A DNA stretch of 64,000 nucleotides from NCBI GenBank assembly GCA_047624005.1, contig JBLHPE010000007.1, positions 9,760-73,759 on the forward strand, written 5' to 3'. Shown here one piece after another: positions 54,275 to 63,643 of the stretch. Within the stretch, counting starts at the first letter, position 1. Each line of letters opens with the position of its first letter. The position numbers and the translations under genes were made by a program. Under the pieces are notes generated by a model that saw only the letters and a program-made list of their open reading frames with translations, was not told where the DNA came from and did no database searches. This DNA comes from Ascidiaceihabitans sp047624005 (GTDB lineage: Bacteria > Pseudomonadota > Alphaproteobacteria > Rhodobacterales > Rhodobacteraceae).

Positions 54275-55297
54275 ATGAATATTCTGGCTGTGACATGCAT
54301 GCGAGATGAAGCACCGTATTGCCTTGAATGGATTGCACACCATCGCGCCGCAGGCTTTAATGACTTCCTGATATTCACACATGATTGCACCGACGGAACG
54401 GATGCGATGTTGGGTTTATTGCCCAATGTCACCCATGTTCCTTTTCAATCCATAGACGGAAAATCCCCGCAATGGCACGCCATGAAGCTAGCCGACAAGC
54501 ATCCGCTCATGAAAGCCGCTGACTGGGCGATGTTTTTTGATTGTGATGAATTTCTATGCCTTGAAGCACCCATGCGTTCAGTCAGCGATCTTATTGGGTC
54601 AGTTCCGGCACACACCGATGCAATTGCCCTTCAATGGCGATTGTTCGGTTCTTCAGAACTTATCGACTGGAGCACCAGATCGACGTTGGAGCGGTTTGTA
54701 ATGGCTGCACCGTCCGATTTGGCATTGCCTGCGGGCCACTTTTTTAAATCACTATTCCAACCATCGAAATTTCAAAAGCTGGGGGTTCACCGTCCCAAGA
54801 ACAAAAAACTGCAACAGCCAAATTGGGTTTTAGGTGGCGTACAACCTGCACCAAAAACCTTTGTTGAGGACGACAGTCGAATAAACCTGTTTGGTTTGGC
54901 TTCAGAACCAATGACGGCTTGGCTGAACCACTACTCTACGCGATCTGTTACCGAGTTTATGATCAAACGAGAACGTGGCTTACCAAATCGGCAGACCAGG
55001 GAAATAGATATAAGCTATTGGGCAGAAAGAAATTTCAATACGATCGCGGATCAAAATATCCGCCCAATGATACCCGCAACGCTGCTTGCGCTAAATGAGT
55101 TGCAAGGCTTGGATGGTGTCAAAAATCTCTTGGATATCGGCATAAAGACCCATCAAAGCGTTTTCGAAAACTCTATGAAAAATCGAAGTGAAGTTATGTT
55201 GTTTCTACATTTGTCCCTATTGTCCGGAAGCGAGGCCCCAACAAAAAAACAAATTGACCTCCACCTTGCAAGACTCACGAACGCGGCGAAAACCTAA
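54275..55297 (+). CDS. GT2-type (Glyco_tranf_2_4) glycosyltransferase, paralogue 3
   Basis: Protein of 340 residues, third copy of the same family: MNILAVTCMRDEAPYCLEWI followed by AHHRAAG, FTHDCTDGTDAML, and MFFDCDEFLCLEAP with a D-C-D metal site. GGAGCC lies six bases before the ATG. Convergent with the fructokinase gene, 30 bases apart. It marks the end of the accessory glycan region. Confidence 0.8.
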   Translation: MNILAVTCMRDEAPYCLEWIAHHRAAGFNDFLIFTHDCTDGTDAMLGLLPNVTHVPFQSIDGKSPQWHAMKLADKHPLMKAADWAMFFDCDEFLCLEAPMRSVSDLIGSVPAHTDAIALQWRLFGSSELIDWSTRSTLERFVMAAPSDLALPAGHFFKSLFQPSKFQKLGVHRPKNKKLQQPNWVLGGVQPAPKTFVEDDSRINLFGLASEPMTAWLNHYSTRSVTEFMIKRERGLPNRQTREIDISYWAERNFNTIADQNIRPMIPATLLALNELQGLDGVKNLLDIGIKTHQSVFENSMKNRSEVMLFLHLSLLSGSEAPTKKQIDLHLARLTNAAKT

Positions 55298-55327
55298 TAA
55301 AAGAAAGATCATATGTGCAGATGGGTT

Positions 55328-56254
55328 TTACAATTCTGCTAAATAAGGTGGGCTTGCACCTGATCGGGACACAGTAACAGCAGCCACCTTTGCGGCATAC
55401 TCCAGGGCTTGAAATATTTCATCCCCAGTAACTTTTGCCAACGCAACTTTGTCCAATATGCCTAAGTTATAAAGTTTAGCCAAGAAACCTGCGTTGAATG
55501 TATCGCCCGCACCAACGGTATCTGCCACAGTCACTTTAGGCACACTGACATTCACTACATTGCCACCTTTTAGATAAGCAGTCGCTCCCTTGCTGCCTTT
55601 TGTTAAAATAACGAGACCAGCACCTTTGTGGCGAAGACCCATAATCTTGGCGTCTAACTCGGTTGCCTCGGGCGAAATCCAATCCAAGTCCTCGTCCGAG
55701 ATTTTTACGATATCAGCCACTCCGATCATTCGATCTAAGCGTGCGCGGTATGTAACTTCATCTTCGATGAAACCAGTGCGGATGTTTGGATCTATCATCA
55801 GAATTTTGCGCGGCGCTTCACGTAGTGCCAAGTTTTCATAAGCACTAGCTGCAGGTTCGGCGCACAAACTTATACCGCCAAAGTAAACGACATTTACATC
55901 TGTCCCTACAGCAGGGAGGTTATCCACTTCGATCATTCGTCCTGCCGAGTTTTCATCATAAAACGTATATTGTGCATGACCATTTGTAATTTTCACAAAT
56001 GCCAAAGTTGTCGGGCGCTGACTACGGATCAACAGATCAGTACCAACACCTGACGCGCGCAATTCCCGAACAAGCTGTTCGCCAAACAGGTCGTTAGAAA
56101 CGCCGGACAGGAATTGAGCTGGCACTTCCAATCGACCCAAAGCAATGGCTGTGTTAAAAATTGCACCACCAGACAAAGGGGCATACGTCGTTTTGCCGTC
56201 GGTGCCCAAAACCGGAACCATATCTATAAGCGCTTCGCCGCAACACAATATCAT
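55328..56254 (-). CDS. mtlZ: PfkB-family fructokinase
   Basis: Sugar kinase of 308 residues. N-terminal MILCCGEALIDM and GGAIFNTAIALGRL, then the C-terminal PfkB signature VADTVGAGDTFNAGF with catalytic Asp. Last gene of the polyol operon, where it would phosphorylate the fructose made by the two dehydrogenases, as mtlZ does in Rhodobacter sphaeroides. The start is ATG at 56254, 28 bases after the ATPase stop. Confidence 0.87.
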   Translation of the reverse strand: MILCCGEALIDMVPVLGTDGKTTYAPLSGGAIFNTAIALGRLEVPAQFLSGVSNDLFGEQLVRELRASGVGTDLLIRSQRPTTLAFVKITNGHAQYTFYDENSAGRMIEVDNLPAVGTDVNVVYFGGISLCAEPAASAYENLALREAPRKILMIDPNIRTGFIEDEVTYRARLDRMIGVADIVKISDEDLDWISPEATELDAKIMGLRHKGAGLVILTKGSKGATAYLKGGNVVNVSVPKVTVADTVGAGDTFNAGFLAKLYNLGILDKVALAKVTGDEIFQALEYAAKVAAVTVSRSGASPPYLAEL

Positions 56255-56282
56255 CTTATAAACCCCACCCGTAAAACCAGCT

Positions 56283-57323
56283 TTATTCGGGCAAACGCAA
56301 ACCAGTCGATTTATCGAAAAAGTGGGCCAATTCAGGCTTGATACCAAAGCCAATCATTGACCCTTTTGCACCCTCCGGCGGCTTTTCCGTCTTCGCAATA
56401 AACTCTACTCCGGTGGCTGTGCTAAGATGAACAAGCGCGTATTCACCCAAGTTTTCGACAAGCTCCAGTTTGCCATAAACAACTGCGGTCGCATCATCAG
56501 CGGGTGACAAATTCTCCGGACGCAACCCAACTTGTAGACTTGGGTCAATGGTGCGTCCAAGCAAAGCAGATGCGTTTTCGGTCAAGTCCGCCAGTTCAAA
56601 GAAATTCATCTTGGGACTGCCAATAAACTGGGCCACAAATGCATTCTTTGGGCGCTCGTAAAGATCGATGGGAGAGCCGACTTGTTCGATACGTCCATCC
56701 CGCAACACAACGATCTTATCAGCCAGTGTCATCGCTTCGACCTGATCGTGGGTCACGTAAATCATGGTAGTTTTTAGACGTTCATGCAGACGGGCGATCT
56801 CCAACCGTGTCTGAACACGCAGGGCCGCATCAAGGTTCGACAGCGGCTCGTCAAACAAAAATACCTCTGGATCTCGGACAATCGCACGGCCAATTGCAAC
56901 GCGTTGGCGTTGACCACCGGACAGGTTGCGTGGACTACGATCTAGATAGTCAGTGATCTGTAAAATATTGGCGGCAGCGCTCACACGGCGCTCAATCTCT
57001 GCCGGATCAGTTTTGGCCTGTTTCAAGCCAAACGCCATGTTTTTGTAAACGGTCATGTGTGGATATAGTGCGTAAGATTGGAAAACCATCGCCACACCAC
57101 GCTTGGAGGCAGCCACTTCGTTCACGACATCCCCACCAATGGCAACCGTGCCATCGCTAATCTCTTCGAGGCCTGCGATCATCCGCAACAATGTGGACTT
57201 CCCACAACCCGATGGACCAACGAACACGACAAATTCGCCATCCTCAATATCAAGATCGACACCATGCATCACTTGTGTTGCACCATAGCTTTTGCGCACA
57301 TTGCGCAGCGTCAGACCGGCCAT
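56283..57323 (-). CDS. smoK: polyol ABC transporter ATP-binding protein
   Basis: ABC ATPase of 346 residues of the UgpC/MalK type. Walker A GPSGCGKST (residues 36-44), signature LSGGQRQRV, Walker B VFLFDEPLSNLDA and H-loop VTHDQVE; the C-terminal TOBE-like regulatory domain covers about 240-346. It would energise the two permeases encoded upstream. Overlaps the mannitol dehydrogenase stop by 13 bases. Confidence 0.92.
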   Translation of the reverse strand: MAGLTLRNVRKSYGATQVMHGVDLDIEDGEFVVFVGPSGCGKSTLLRMIAGLEEISDGTVAIGGDVVNEVAASKRGVAMVFQSYALYPHMTVYKNMAFGLKQAKTDPAEIERRVSAAANILQITDYLDRSPRNLSGGQRQRVAIGRAIVRDPEVFLFDEPLSNLDAALRVQTRLEIARLHERLKTTMIYVTHDQVEAMTLADKIVVLRDGRIEQVGSPIDLYERPKNAFVAQFIGSPKMNFFELADLTENASALLGRTIDPSLQVGLRPENLSPADDATAVVYGKLELVENLGEYALVHLSTATGVEFIAKTEKPPEGAKGSMIGFGIKPELAHFFDKSTGLRLPE

Positions 57324-58732
57324 TTTTGCTCCAATTCAGATATTTCACGACGCAAGGTTTTTGCGAAGATAGGGTAAGTGTCAGGAAGGTCGCCCCACAA
57401 TTGGCGGCTGGTGACAAACGCGTCACTGCCCAACAAAGCTTGCAGGTCTTTCCAACTTGGCTCGATATAGTCGAATGGAATTTTCCCAGCCGCGACGTGG
57501 CAGGCAAAAACGTACCAACTGGCAATACTACGTATCGTGTAAACAGGCGTAATGCCCTGCTTCAGGCACCCTTCGAGGGTAGGTCGAATGAAAATAGGGA
57601 ATTTAGCCATTCCATCAGCGCAGATGCGCGCCACAGTGTCACCGATGGCTTGGTTGCCAAAACGCCGTGTTATATCTGACAGATATTCTTCCTTAGAAAA
57701 CGGCAGCGCAATGGTGATCGCGGGCAAAACTTCTTGCGTCTCAAACCCTTGGAAATGATCATTCAGTTTAGGTGTGCGCATAGCTTGATCAAAGGTTGCG
57801 ATCCCTTCAAGTGCAGCCAAGTAAGACAAAGCTGTATGCCCACCATTCAGCACGCGAATTTTAGTTTCCTCATAGGGATCAACGTCAGAAGTGACCGTCA
57901 CGCCTACCTGTCCAAGATCGGGCATCTCGGATTTAGCATTGTTTTGCAGGACCCATTGAATGAAGTCTTCGGCCATAACGGGAGACGTGACAGGTGCGCC
58001 TACCAATTCAGACAATTCAGGGCAAAGCTCTGCCGGGCTACGTGGTGTGATCCGATCAACCATAGAACACGGAAATTCCACATTCTTCTCAACCCAAGCC
58101 GCTAATGTTTGATCATCACAAGCCAACAAATAGGCGCCCAGATTGCGCCGCAGCATTTTGCCATTTTGGCGAATGTTGTCGCAACACGCGATTGTCAAAG
58201 GCGCACCAGTTTTGTCGGAACGGTTTTGAAGAGCCGCCCGTAGATAGCCATATACGCTGCTGGCAACCTCACCTTCAATTTCGGACTTTATAGTCGGGTC
58301 AGAGATATTCAGATCACCATTTGGGTCTGTATAATAGCCGCTTTCAGTTACGGTAATCGTCACCAAATGCACTGACTTTTTCGTCAATAAAGCCTCAGTC
58401 TCAGCGCGTGAAACGCTCCAATCGGCAAATTGAACATGACTGCGAACACGGCGCAATTCGACTTGGCCATCTGCCGAAAAAGACTTAAGAAAATAACCAT
58501 CATGGCGCGCAACATCTTCAGCCGCCTCTTGGAAAAGCTTAGCTTCGGAACTGCGCAAGTTTACCGCAACAATACCCCACCGAATATCACCTGTCTTTTC
58601 CATATAGTCATCAAGATAGACCGCCTGGTGTGCACGGTGAAATGCGCCAAAGCCAAGGTGAACAACCCCAACAGCGCAATCTGCGCGATCGTAGCGGGTC
58701 GCGGCAATGTGTTCGCGCACGGCATCGTTCAT
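57311..58732 (-). CDS. mtlK: mannitol 2-dehydrogenase (polyol-specific long-chain dehydrogenase)
   Basis: NAD-dependent enzyme of 473 residues oxidising mannitol to fructose. The N-terminal VGVVHLGFGAFHRAHQAVYLD and the KIRVLNGGHTALSYLA segment are family signatures; the catalytic Lys-Asn-His region lies near the latter. Fructuronate reductase and arabinitol dehydrogenase are relatives, but operon context favours mannitol. Shares ATGA with the upstream AraC-type gene and overlaps smoK, so all three are tightly coupled. Confidence 0.88.
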   Translation of the reverse strand: MNDAVREHIAATRYDRADCAVGVVHLGFGAFHRAHQAVYLDDYMEKTGDIRWGIVAVNLRSSEAKLFQEAAEDVARHDGYFLKSFSADGQVELRRVRSHVQFADWSVSRAETEALLTKKSVHLVTITVTESGYYTDPNGDLNISDPTIKSEIEGEVASSVYGYLRAALQNRSDKTGAPLTIACCDNIRQNGKMLRRNLGAYLLACDDQTLAAWVEKNVEFPCSMVDRITPRSPAELCPELSELVGAPVTSPVMAEDFIQWVLQNNAKSEMPDLGQVGVTVTSDVDPYEETKIRVLNGGHTALSYLAALEGIATFDQAMRTPKLNDHFQGFETQEVLPAITIALPFSKEEYLSDITRRFGNQAIGDTVARICADGMAKFPIFIRPTLEGCLKQGITPVYTIRSIASWYVFACHVAAGKIPFDYIEPSWKDLQALLGSDAFVTSRQLWGDLPDTYPIFAKTLRREISELEQKWPV

Positions 58733-59622
58733 GTTGATGGCTCCATCGGCTTTGCAAGATCTTTACGCGCCGTGTCGCGATATTCCGAAGGTGTCATACC
58801 TTTCAGCTTAAGAAAATGGCGATTGAAGTTCGCAAGATTTCGGAACCCTGCACTCTGACCAATTCCTGCAACCGAATCGTCTGATGCATACAACATTCCA
58901 CAAGCCTGCCCAACGCGGACGCTGGTCAAGAATTCTACAAACTTATGGCCAGTCATCGCCGGGAAATTTCGTGCAAAGGTAGCTTGGGTCATCGTTGCCA
59001 TTTCTGCCGCCTGCGTAATTGAAAACTCTTCGCTGAAATTGGCGACGATATGGTCGACCACCGCCGCAATTCTTGCGTGTTTACTGCCACCTTCAAGCTG
59101 AATTAGTTTGGACGCAGACAATACCTTTTTTTCAGCATGTTCGTTCAGGCGTACAAGAAAACGAATGAATGCCAGGATGCGTTCCGCCCCCTCATTATTT
59201 CGAATCGATTCCATATGGCCACGAGCGAAAGTCGGATTGAAACCCTGAAATTGCACGCCAGACTGAGCTAGGGTCAGCATCTTACGGACCTCATTGAATT
59301 CTGGGAACCCTTCAGCAAGCTTCTCAAAGCTGTCATGGCTAAACTGAATAAGCATATCACGGGTTAAAACCGGTTCCGTCCAGACTTTGTCAGTAACCCA
59401 ATTGTGCGGCAAGTTTGGCCCGGTCAGAAATAAATCACCCGCCTCAAATTCGCCGATATAATCACCGACAAAAGCTTTGCCACGTGTCGCAGTAATCAGA
59501 TGCAATTCGTATTCTTCATGGGCGTGCCACCGACAAAGGTCCGTAGGCCAGCCATGCTCAAGATAGCGAATTGATCGGGTGGTCCGATCGACATGCTCAA
59601 TCTTTGGGATCATTATTGACAT
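58729..59622 (-). CDS. AraC-family transcriptional regulator of the polyol operon
   Basis: Regulator of 297 residues. The N-terminal cupin-like sensor (about 10-130) has WHAHEEYELHLITATRGK and VGDYIGEFEAGDLFLTGPNLPH. The C-terminal AraC DNA-binding domain (about 185-285) has two helix-turn-helix units: SITQAAEMATMTQATFARNF and VAGIGQSAGFRNLANFNRHF. Placement inside the operon it probably activates permits autoregulation. Starts three bases after the SDR gene stop. Confidence 0.9.
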   Translation of the reverse strand: MSIMIPKIEHVDRTTRSIRYLEHGWPTDLCRWHAHEEYELHLITATRGKAFVGDYIGEFEAGDLFLTGPNLPHNWVTDKVWTEPVLTRDMLIQFSHDSFEKLAEGFPEFNEVRKMLTLAQSGVQFQGFNPTFARGHMESIRNNEGAERILAFIRFLVRLNEHAEKKVLSASKLIQLEGGSKHARIAAVVDHIVANFSEEFSITQAAEMATMTQATFARNFPAMTGHKFVEFLTSVRVGQACGMLYASDDSVAGIGQSAGFRNLANFNRHFLKLKGMTPSEYRDTARKDLAKPMEPST

Positions 59623-59625
59623 GGA

Positions 59626-60390
59626 TTATCTCAACACATTGCCGCCATCGACACCGATGGTTTGGGCGGTCATATAAGATGACTGGTCACAAGCGAGGAA
59701 AACCGCAGCGCGGGCCACATCGGATGGATCACCCATGTAGCCAAGTGGTACAGCCGCGCCAACTTCGAGTTTCTTTTGACCAGGCTTTTTACCTTCGAAC
59801 TTTGCGAACATCGCATCAACAGTTTTCCACATCGGTGTGTCGATAACACCAGGGCTGATCGCATTCACACGAATTTTGTGTGGAGCAAGAGCAAGAGCTG
59901 TTGATTGAGTATAGCTGATTACAGCGGCTTTTGTCGCGCAGTAGTGCGCCACAAGCGCTTCGCCTCGATGCCCTGCTTGGGACGCTAGATTGATGATCGA
60001 ACCTTGTTTGCCTGTCGCCACCATCGATTGAGCCACGGCCTGCATGACAGCATAGAATGATCTAACATTCACACCAAACAAACGATCCAATTGCGCTAAA
60101 TCGCCTGAATCCAGGATACTGCCCATCGCAAACAATGCCGCGTTATTAAACAGAACGTCTGGCTTAATCTCTGCGATCCATTTGCTGCAGTCGCTTAAGC
60201 CTTGATCATCCAACAGATCGAATTTGCGATAAGTGGCAGGGCCTTCAAAGCTATCCGCGATGTCAGTTGCAAATACCGTAGCACCAAGGGCGGCAAAGTG
60301 CGCAACAGCGCTTGCACCGATGCCACCGCTGGCCCCAGTCACAAGGCAGACTTTGCCGGTCAAATCTGTAGGCGCTGCGTTCAGCGTCAT
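59626..60390 (-). CDS. smoS: SDR polyol (sorbitol-type) dehydrogenase
   Basis: Classical SDR of 254 residues with TGASGGIG, NNAALFAMG, catalytic Ser in INLASQAGHRGEA and Y-C-A-T-K near residue 156. The SQAGHRGEALV stretch resembles SmoS of Rhodobacter sphaeroides, which oxidises sorbitol (glucitol) to fructose. The C-terminal GVDGGNVLR is typical. ATG at 60390 shares ATGA with the smoG stop. Substrate rests on operon context. Confidence 0.85.
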   Translation of the reverse strand: MTLNAAPTDLTGKVCLVTGASGGIGASAVAHFAALGATVFATDIADSFEGPATYRKFDLLDDQGLSDCSKWIAEIKPDVLFNNAALFAMGSILDSGDLAQLDRLFGVNVRSFYAVMQAVAQSMVATGKQGSIINLASQAGHRGEALVAHYCATKAAVISYTQSTALALAPHKIRVNAISPGVIDTPMWKTVDAMFAKFEGKKPGQKKLEVGAAVPLGYMGDPSDVARAAVFLACDQSSYMTAQTIGVDGGNVLR

Positions 60391-61223
60391 TTTACTGCTC
60401 CAAAAGTTAGGCCTTGGACAAGTTGCTTTTGGCAGAACCATCCCAAAATCACGATGGGTGCGATGGCTGCTGTTGATACAGCAGACAAACGGCCAAAGAA
60501 CAGGCCTTCAGGCGCACGGTTGCCCTCAATAAGTTTGGACAGAGTTGCAGCATCGATCGTCGTCAAACGAACAGTCCAGTAAGCTTCGTTCCAACAGAAA
60601 ATAAAGGTCAGAAGTGCCGTGGACGCGATGCCACCCCATGCCAACGGAATAAGGATATCTTTAATTTCGCCCCAAGTGCTGACGCCATCCATCTTACCGG
60701 CTTCGATAATCTCTTTGGGGATTTCCTTGAAGTACGTGAACAACATCCAAATCACGATGGGTAAATTGATCAGGCAAAGCACCAAGATGACCAAGAAATG
60801 GGTGTCGAATATGCCAAGGAAATTTTTAGTCAGGAATGTCATCGGATAAAGCACCGCGGCAGCAGGCAGCATTTTTGTCGACAACATCCACATTAGGATG
60901 TCTTTCGTGTGGCGGGATGGATCAAACGCCATCGCATATGCTGCCGGAATACCAACAACCAAAGCAAAGAGGGTCGCAAACGATGAGGTGATGACTGAGT
61001 TGGTCGCAAAGCGCCAATAATCGTAGTTTTGCGTCATGTTTGTATAGTTTTCAAGCGTCGGCGTGAAGAAGAACAGGTACTCGGGCTTCACCGCGTCGGC
61101 GTCTGTTTTAAAGCTGGTAAAGACCAGCCAAAAAATAGGAAAGAAAAAGATCAGTGCGATTGTCCACGCCAAGGCGGGCCAAAGAAAATTACCAAGTCTG
61201 GATGATTGGGTGATTGTTGCCAT
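60387..61223 (-). CDS. smoG: polyol ABC transporter permease 2
   Basis: MalG-type permease of 278 residues with about six membrane segments. The EAA loop that contacts the ATPase is seen in KEIIEAGKMDGVSTWGEIKD. Pairs with the upstream permease; ten bases separate its start from that gene's stop, and it overlaps the SDR start by 4 bases. Confidence 0.91.
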   Translation of the reverse strand: MATITQSSRLGNFLWPALAWTIALIFFFPIFWLVFTSFKTDADAVKPEYLFFFTPTLENYTNMTQNYDYWRFATNSVITSSFATLFALVVGIPAAYAMAFDPSRHTKDILMWMLSTKMLPAAAVLYPMTFLTKNFLGIFDTHFLVILVLCLINLPIVIWMLFTYFKEIPKEIIEAGKMDGVSTWGEIKDILIPLAWGGIASTALLTFIFCWNEAYWTVRLTTIDAATLSKLIEGNRAPEGLFFGRLSAVSTAAIAPIVILGWFCQKQLVQGLTFGAVK

Positions 61224-61234
61224 TGTCTTTTTCC

Positions 61235-62173
61235 CTAGTCCATCAAGCTCTTGCCGACCATGCGCAGCAAGAAGATCGCGATTATGTTCGCAAGGATTAC
61301 GGCGAAGATGCCTGTGGCGCTCGCAGCACCGATGTTGTTCGAGGTAAATTCACCAATGAGATATGGTAGGTTTTTGTTCCCGTTGCCTCGGCTTACAATT
61401 TCGATCTCTGCATAAAGCGACAGGTGAAAAATCGACTGAATCATCACAACAATCGCGATTGGCCGTGCCAAATGTGGCACCGTTAGATTAATAAACTGCG
61501 ACCAAGGACTTGCGCCATCTAATGTCGCCGCTTCTTTTTGAGATTCATCCTCCGACTGTAATGAGGTCATAAAAATTAAAACCGCAAAAGGCGTCCATTG
61601 CCACGCCACCATCATGATGACGGCATAGGATGATGTCTGTGTCGCCCGGAATGAAATCGGCTCAAGCTGTGGCCACATCGAGAAGAAGCCACCTACGATC
61701 GGAAAGCCACGCAAGCCGTCGATGATGTCGTTCAAGCCCGCAACAGCAAGTCCGTTTAACCCTAAAACTGGATCCAAGATCATGTTGATCCACAAAACTG
61801 CGTTGACCGCTGGCATCACGAAGAAGGGCGAAATTAGCAAAACACGTACAATGCCACGTCCAGGAAATGACCTGTTGATGAGAACCGCAATACCAAGCCC
61901 TAGGATGACAGTCAGGACAAGAATACTGGATACAATGAATACGCTGTTTTGAATCGCGAACCAAAAGTCCTTGGCATTCAAAACGTATTGATAATTGCCG
62001 AAGCCACGCCAGTTGCTCAAGGTAGGTGACATCCACTCTGGACGGATCGTGCTGTTCAGCACGTAACGGATGAACGAAAAGTACAGCGTCATACTAAGGG
62101 GGACCAACATCCAAACCAGCAAAAGCACAACTGCTGGCGTTTGGAGAATACGGGGCAGCGTTCTTTTGGACAT
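61235..62173 (-). CDS. smoF: polyol ABC transporter permease 1
   Basis: MalF-type permease of 312 residues with about six membrane segments; the EAA loop is in EDESQKEAATLDGASPWSQF. The ATG at 62173 has AAGGTGACC about ten bases upstream and is preferred to a GTG at 62185. It follows the binding-protein gene after 174 bases that hold the overlapping hairpins. Confidence 0.91.
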   Translation of the reverse strand: MSKRTLPRILQTPAVVLLLVWMLVPLSMTLYFSFIRYVLNSTIRPEWMSPTLSNWRGFGNYQYVLNAKDFWFAIQNSVFIVSSILVLTVILGLGIAVLINRSFPGRGIVRVLLISPFFVMPAVNAVLWINMILDPVLGLNGLAVAGLNDIIDGLRGFPIVGGFFSMWPQLEPISFRATQTSSYAVIMMVAWQWTPFAVLIFMTSLQSEDESQKEAATLDGASPWSQFINLTVPHLARPIAIVVMIQSIFHLSLYAEIEIVSRGNGNKNLPYLIGEFTSNNIGAASATGIFAVILANIIAIFLLRMVGKSLMD

Positions 62174-62296
62174 AGCTCGGGTCACCTTACGAAGCAGAGG
62201 TTTCGTTGAGTCTGATATTAGGCGGGTGATCTTTTAGCGACCAGCGATTTTAACGCACCACGTCAAGCCAAAATGATCAAAATAACTGTTCGGATA

Positions 62297-62339
62297 TTGG
62301 GTCCAGTGAATGTTCACTGGACCCAAATGTCATTTGGGT
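62297..62339 (-). promoter_or_regulatory. two overlapping, mutually exclusive hairpins after the binding-protein gene
   Basis: Hairpin A: perfect 14-base arms at 62297-62310 and 62313-62326 (TTGGGTCCAGTGAA), loop of two bases (four or more in practice). Hairpin B: 9-base arms ACCCAAATG (62321-62329) and CATTTGGGT (62331-62339). They share 62321-62326, so only one can form. On the minus-strand transcript hairpin B forms first, nine bases after the smoE stop. No T run follows, so 3'-end stabilisation or partial attenuation fits better than full termination. Confidence 0.65.
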
Positions 62340-62347
62340 AAAGCAGC

Positions 62348-63643
62348 TTAGTAGTAGCCCGCTTCGGACATGATTGCATCTGCAGCGGATTGTGCTGCTG
62401 CAAGTGCGTCTTCAACAGATTTTGCGCCGGATAATGCCGCTGCAATTTCTTGTGCTACTGCTGTACCAACTTCTGGAAACTCAGGGATCGCAGCAAACTG
62501 TACACCAACATATGGTTTCAGGTCTGTTGCGCCAGGAGCCGCAGATTCGATCGCTGCCATCTCGGCTGCTGCGAAAGGTGCAGCGGCTTGGAATTCAGGG
62601 ATCGCATAGGTGGATGCACGTGTACCTGTTGGCACTTTGCCCCAACCGAAGTCTGGGTGGTCGCCTACTGCTTGGATGTACGCTTTGGAAGTTGCCCACT
62701 CAATAAACGCTTGAGCTTCAGCAGAGTTTGGCGATCCAGCTGGAACGGCCATCGCCCATGCCCACAACCAGTTTGCACCAACTGGGTTACCAGCGTTTGG
62801 TGATTGTGCGTATGCAACGCCAGGGACTGTCAAGAAAGATGCCGCGATAGTCGCGTCAATCCACATGCCACACTTGCCTTCGTTGTACAAAGCCAAGATC
62901 TCGTTGAACGAGTTGCCTTCAGAACCGGGAGGGCCGTAGGTGCCCAGCAAATCAACGTAGAAGTTGATCGCAGCGTTCCACTCAGCAGTATCAAGTGCTG
63001 GCTTCATCTCTGCATCAAACCATGCACCACCGAATGAGTTAACAACGGTCGTTACAAACGCCATGTTGTCGCCCCAACCTGGCTTACCGCGCAAACATGC
63101 GCCATAAACGCCATTGTCTGGGTCGTGCATCGCAGCTGCTGCAGCTTTGACGTTGTCCCATGAATCGTTGTCAGCAATCGTTACGCCAGCGGCGTCTGTT
63201 AGGTCCTTGCGGTACATAACCATTGACGATTCACCATAAAATGGTGCCGCGTACAATGTGCCCTCGTGGGACAAGCCGTTGCGCATTGCTGGCAGCATGT
63301 CGTCAACGTCGTAATCTGCACCAAAGTTCAATGGCTCGATCCAGCCTGCAGCGCCCCAGATTGGTGCTTCTTGCATGCCGATGTTGATGATGTCGTACTG
63401 GCCGCCACCGGTTGCTGTGTCAGATGTGACCTGCTCGCGCAGAACGCCTTCTTCCAAGGAAACCCAGTTCAACTTAACACCTGTATCTTCGGTGTAAGCT
63501 TCTGCCACTTTTTGCATGTTGATCATGTGACCGTTGTTCACGATTGCGATTGTCAGTTCCTTCGCGTGGCCATCAGCCACTGCGAATGATGCACCGGCAA
63601 CGCTAAGCGTCAGGCCAAGTGCCGTTGTACGTAGAAAATTCAT
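62348..63643 (-). CDS. smoE: polyol ABC transporter substrate-binding protein
   Basis: Periplasmic binding protein of 431 residues. A signal peptide ends near residue 23 (AGASFAVADG). The mature protein begins KELTIAIVNNGHMINMQKVA and shows the sugar-binding-protein pattern including YAAPFYGESSMVMYRKDL and SWDNVKAAAAAM. First gene of the operon. The start is the ATG at 63643 with GGAGG five bases upstream. High expression relative to the permeases is expected, in line with the hairpins that follow. Confidence 0.92.
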   Translation of the reverse strand: MNFLRTTALGLTLSVAGASFAVADGHAKELTIAIVNNGHMINMQKVAEAYTEDTGVKLNWVSLEEGVLREQVTSDTATGGGQYDIINIGMQEAPIWGAAGWIEPLNFGADYDVDDMLPAMRNGLSHEGTLYAAPFYGESSMVMYRKDLTDAAGVTIADNDSWDNVKAAAAAMHDPDNGVYGACLRGKPGWGDNMAFVTTVVNSFGGAWFDAEMKPALDTAEWNAAINFYVDLLGTYGPPGSEGNSFNEILALYNEGKCGMWIDATIAASFLTVPGVAYAQSPNAGNPVGANWLWAWAMAVPAGSPNSAEAQAFIEWATSKAYIQAVGDHPDFGWGKVPTGTRASTYAIPEFQAAAPFAAAEMAAIESAAPGATDLKPYVGVQFAAIPEFPEVGTAVAQEIAAALSGAKSVEDALAAAQSAADAIMSEAGYY

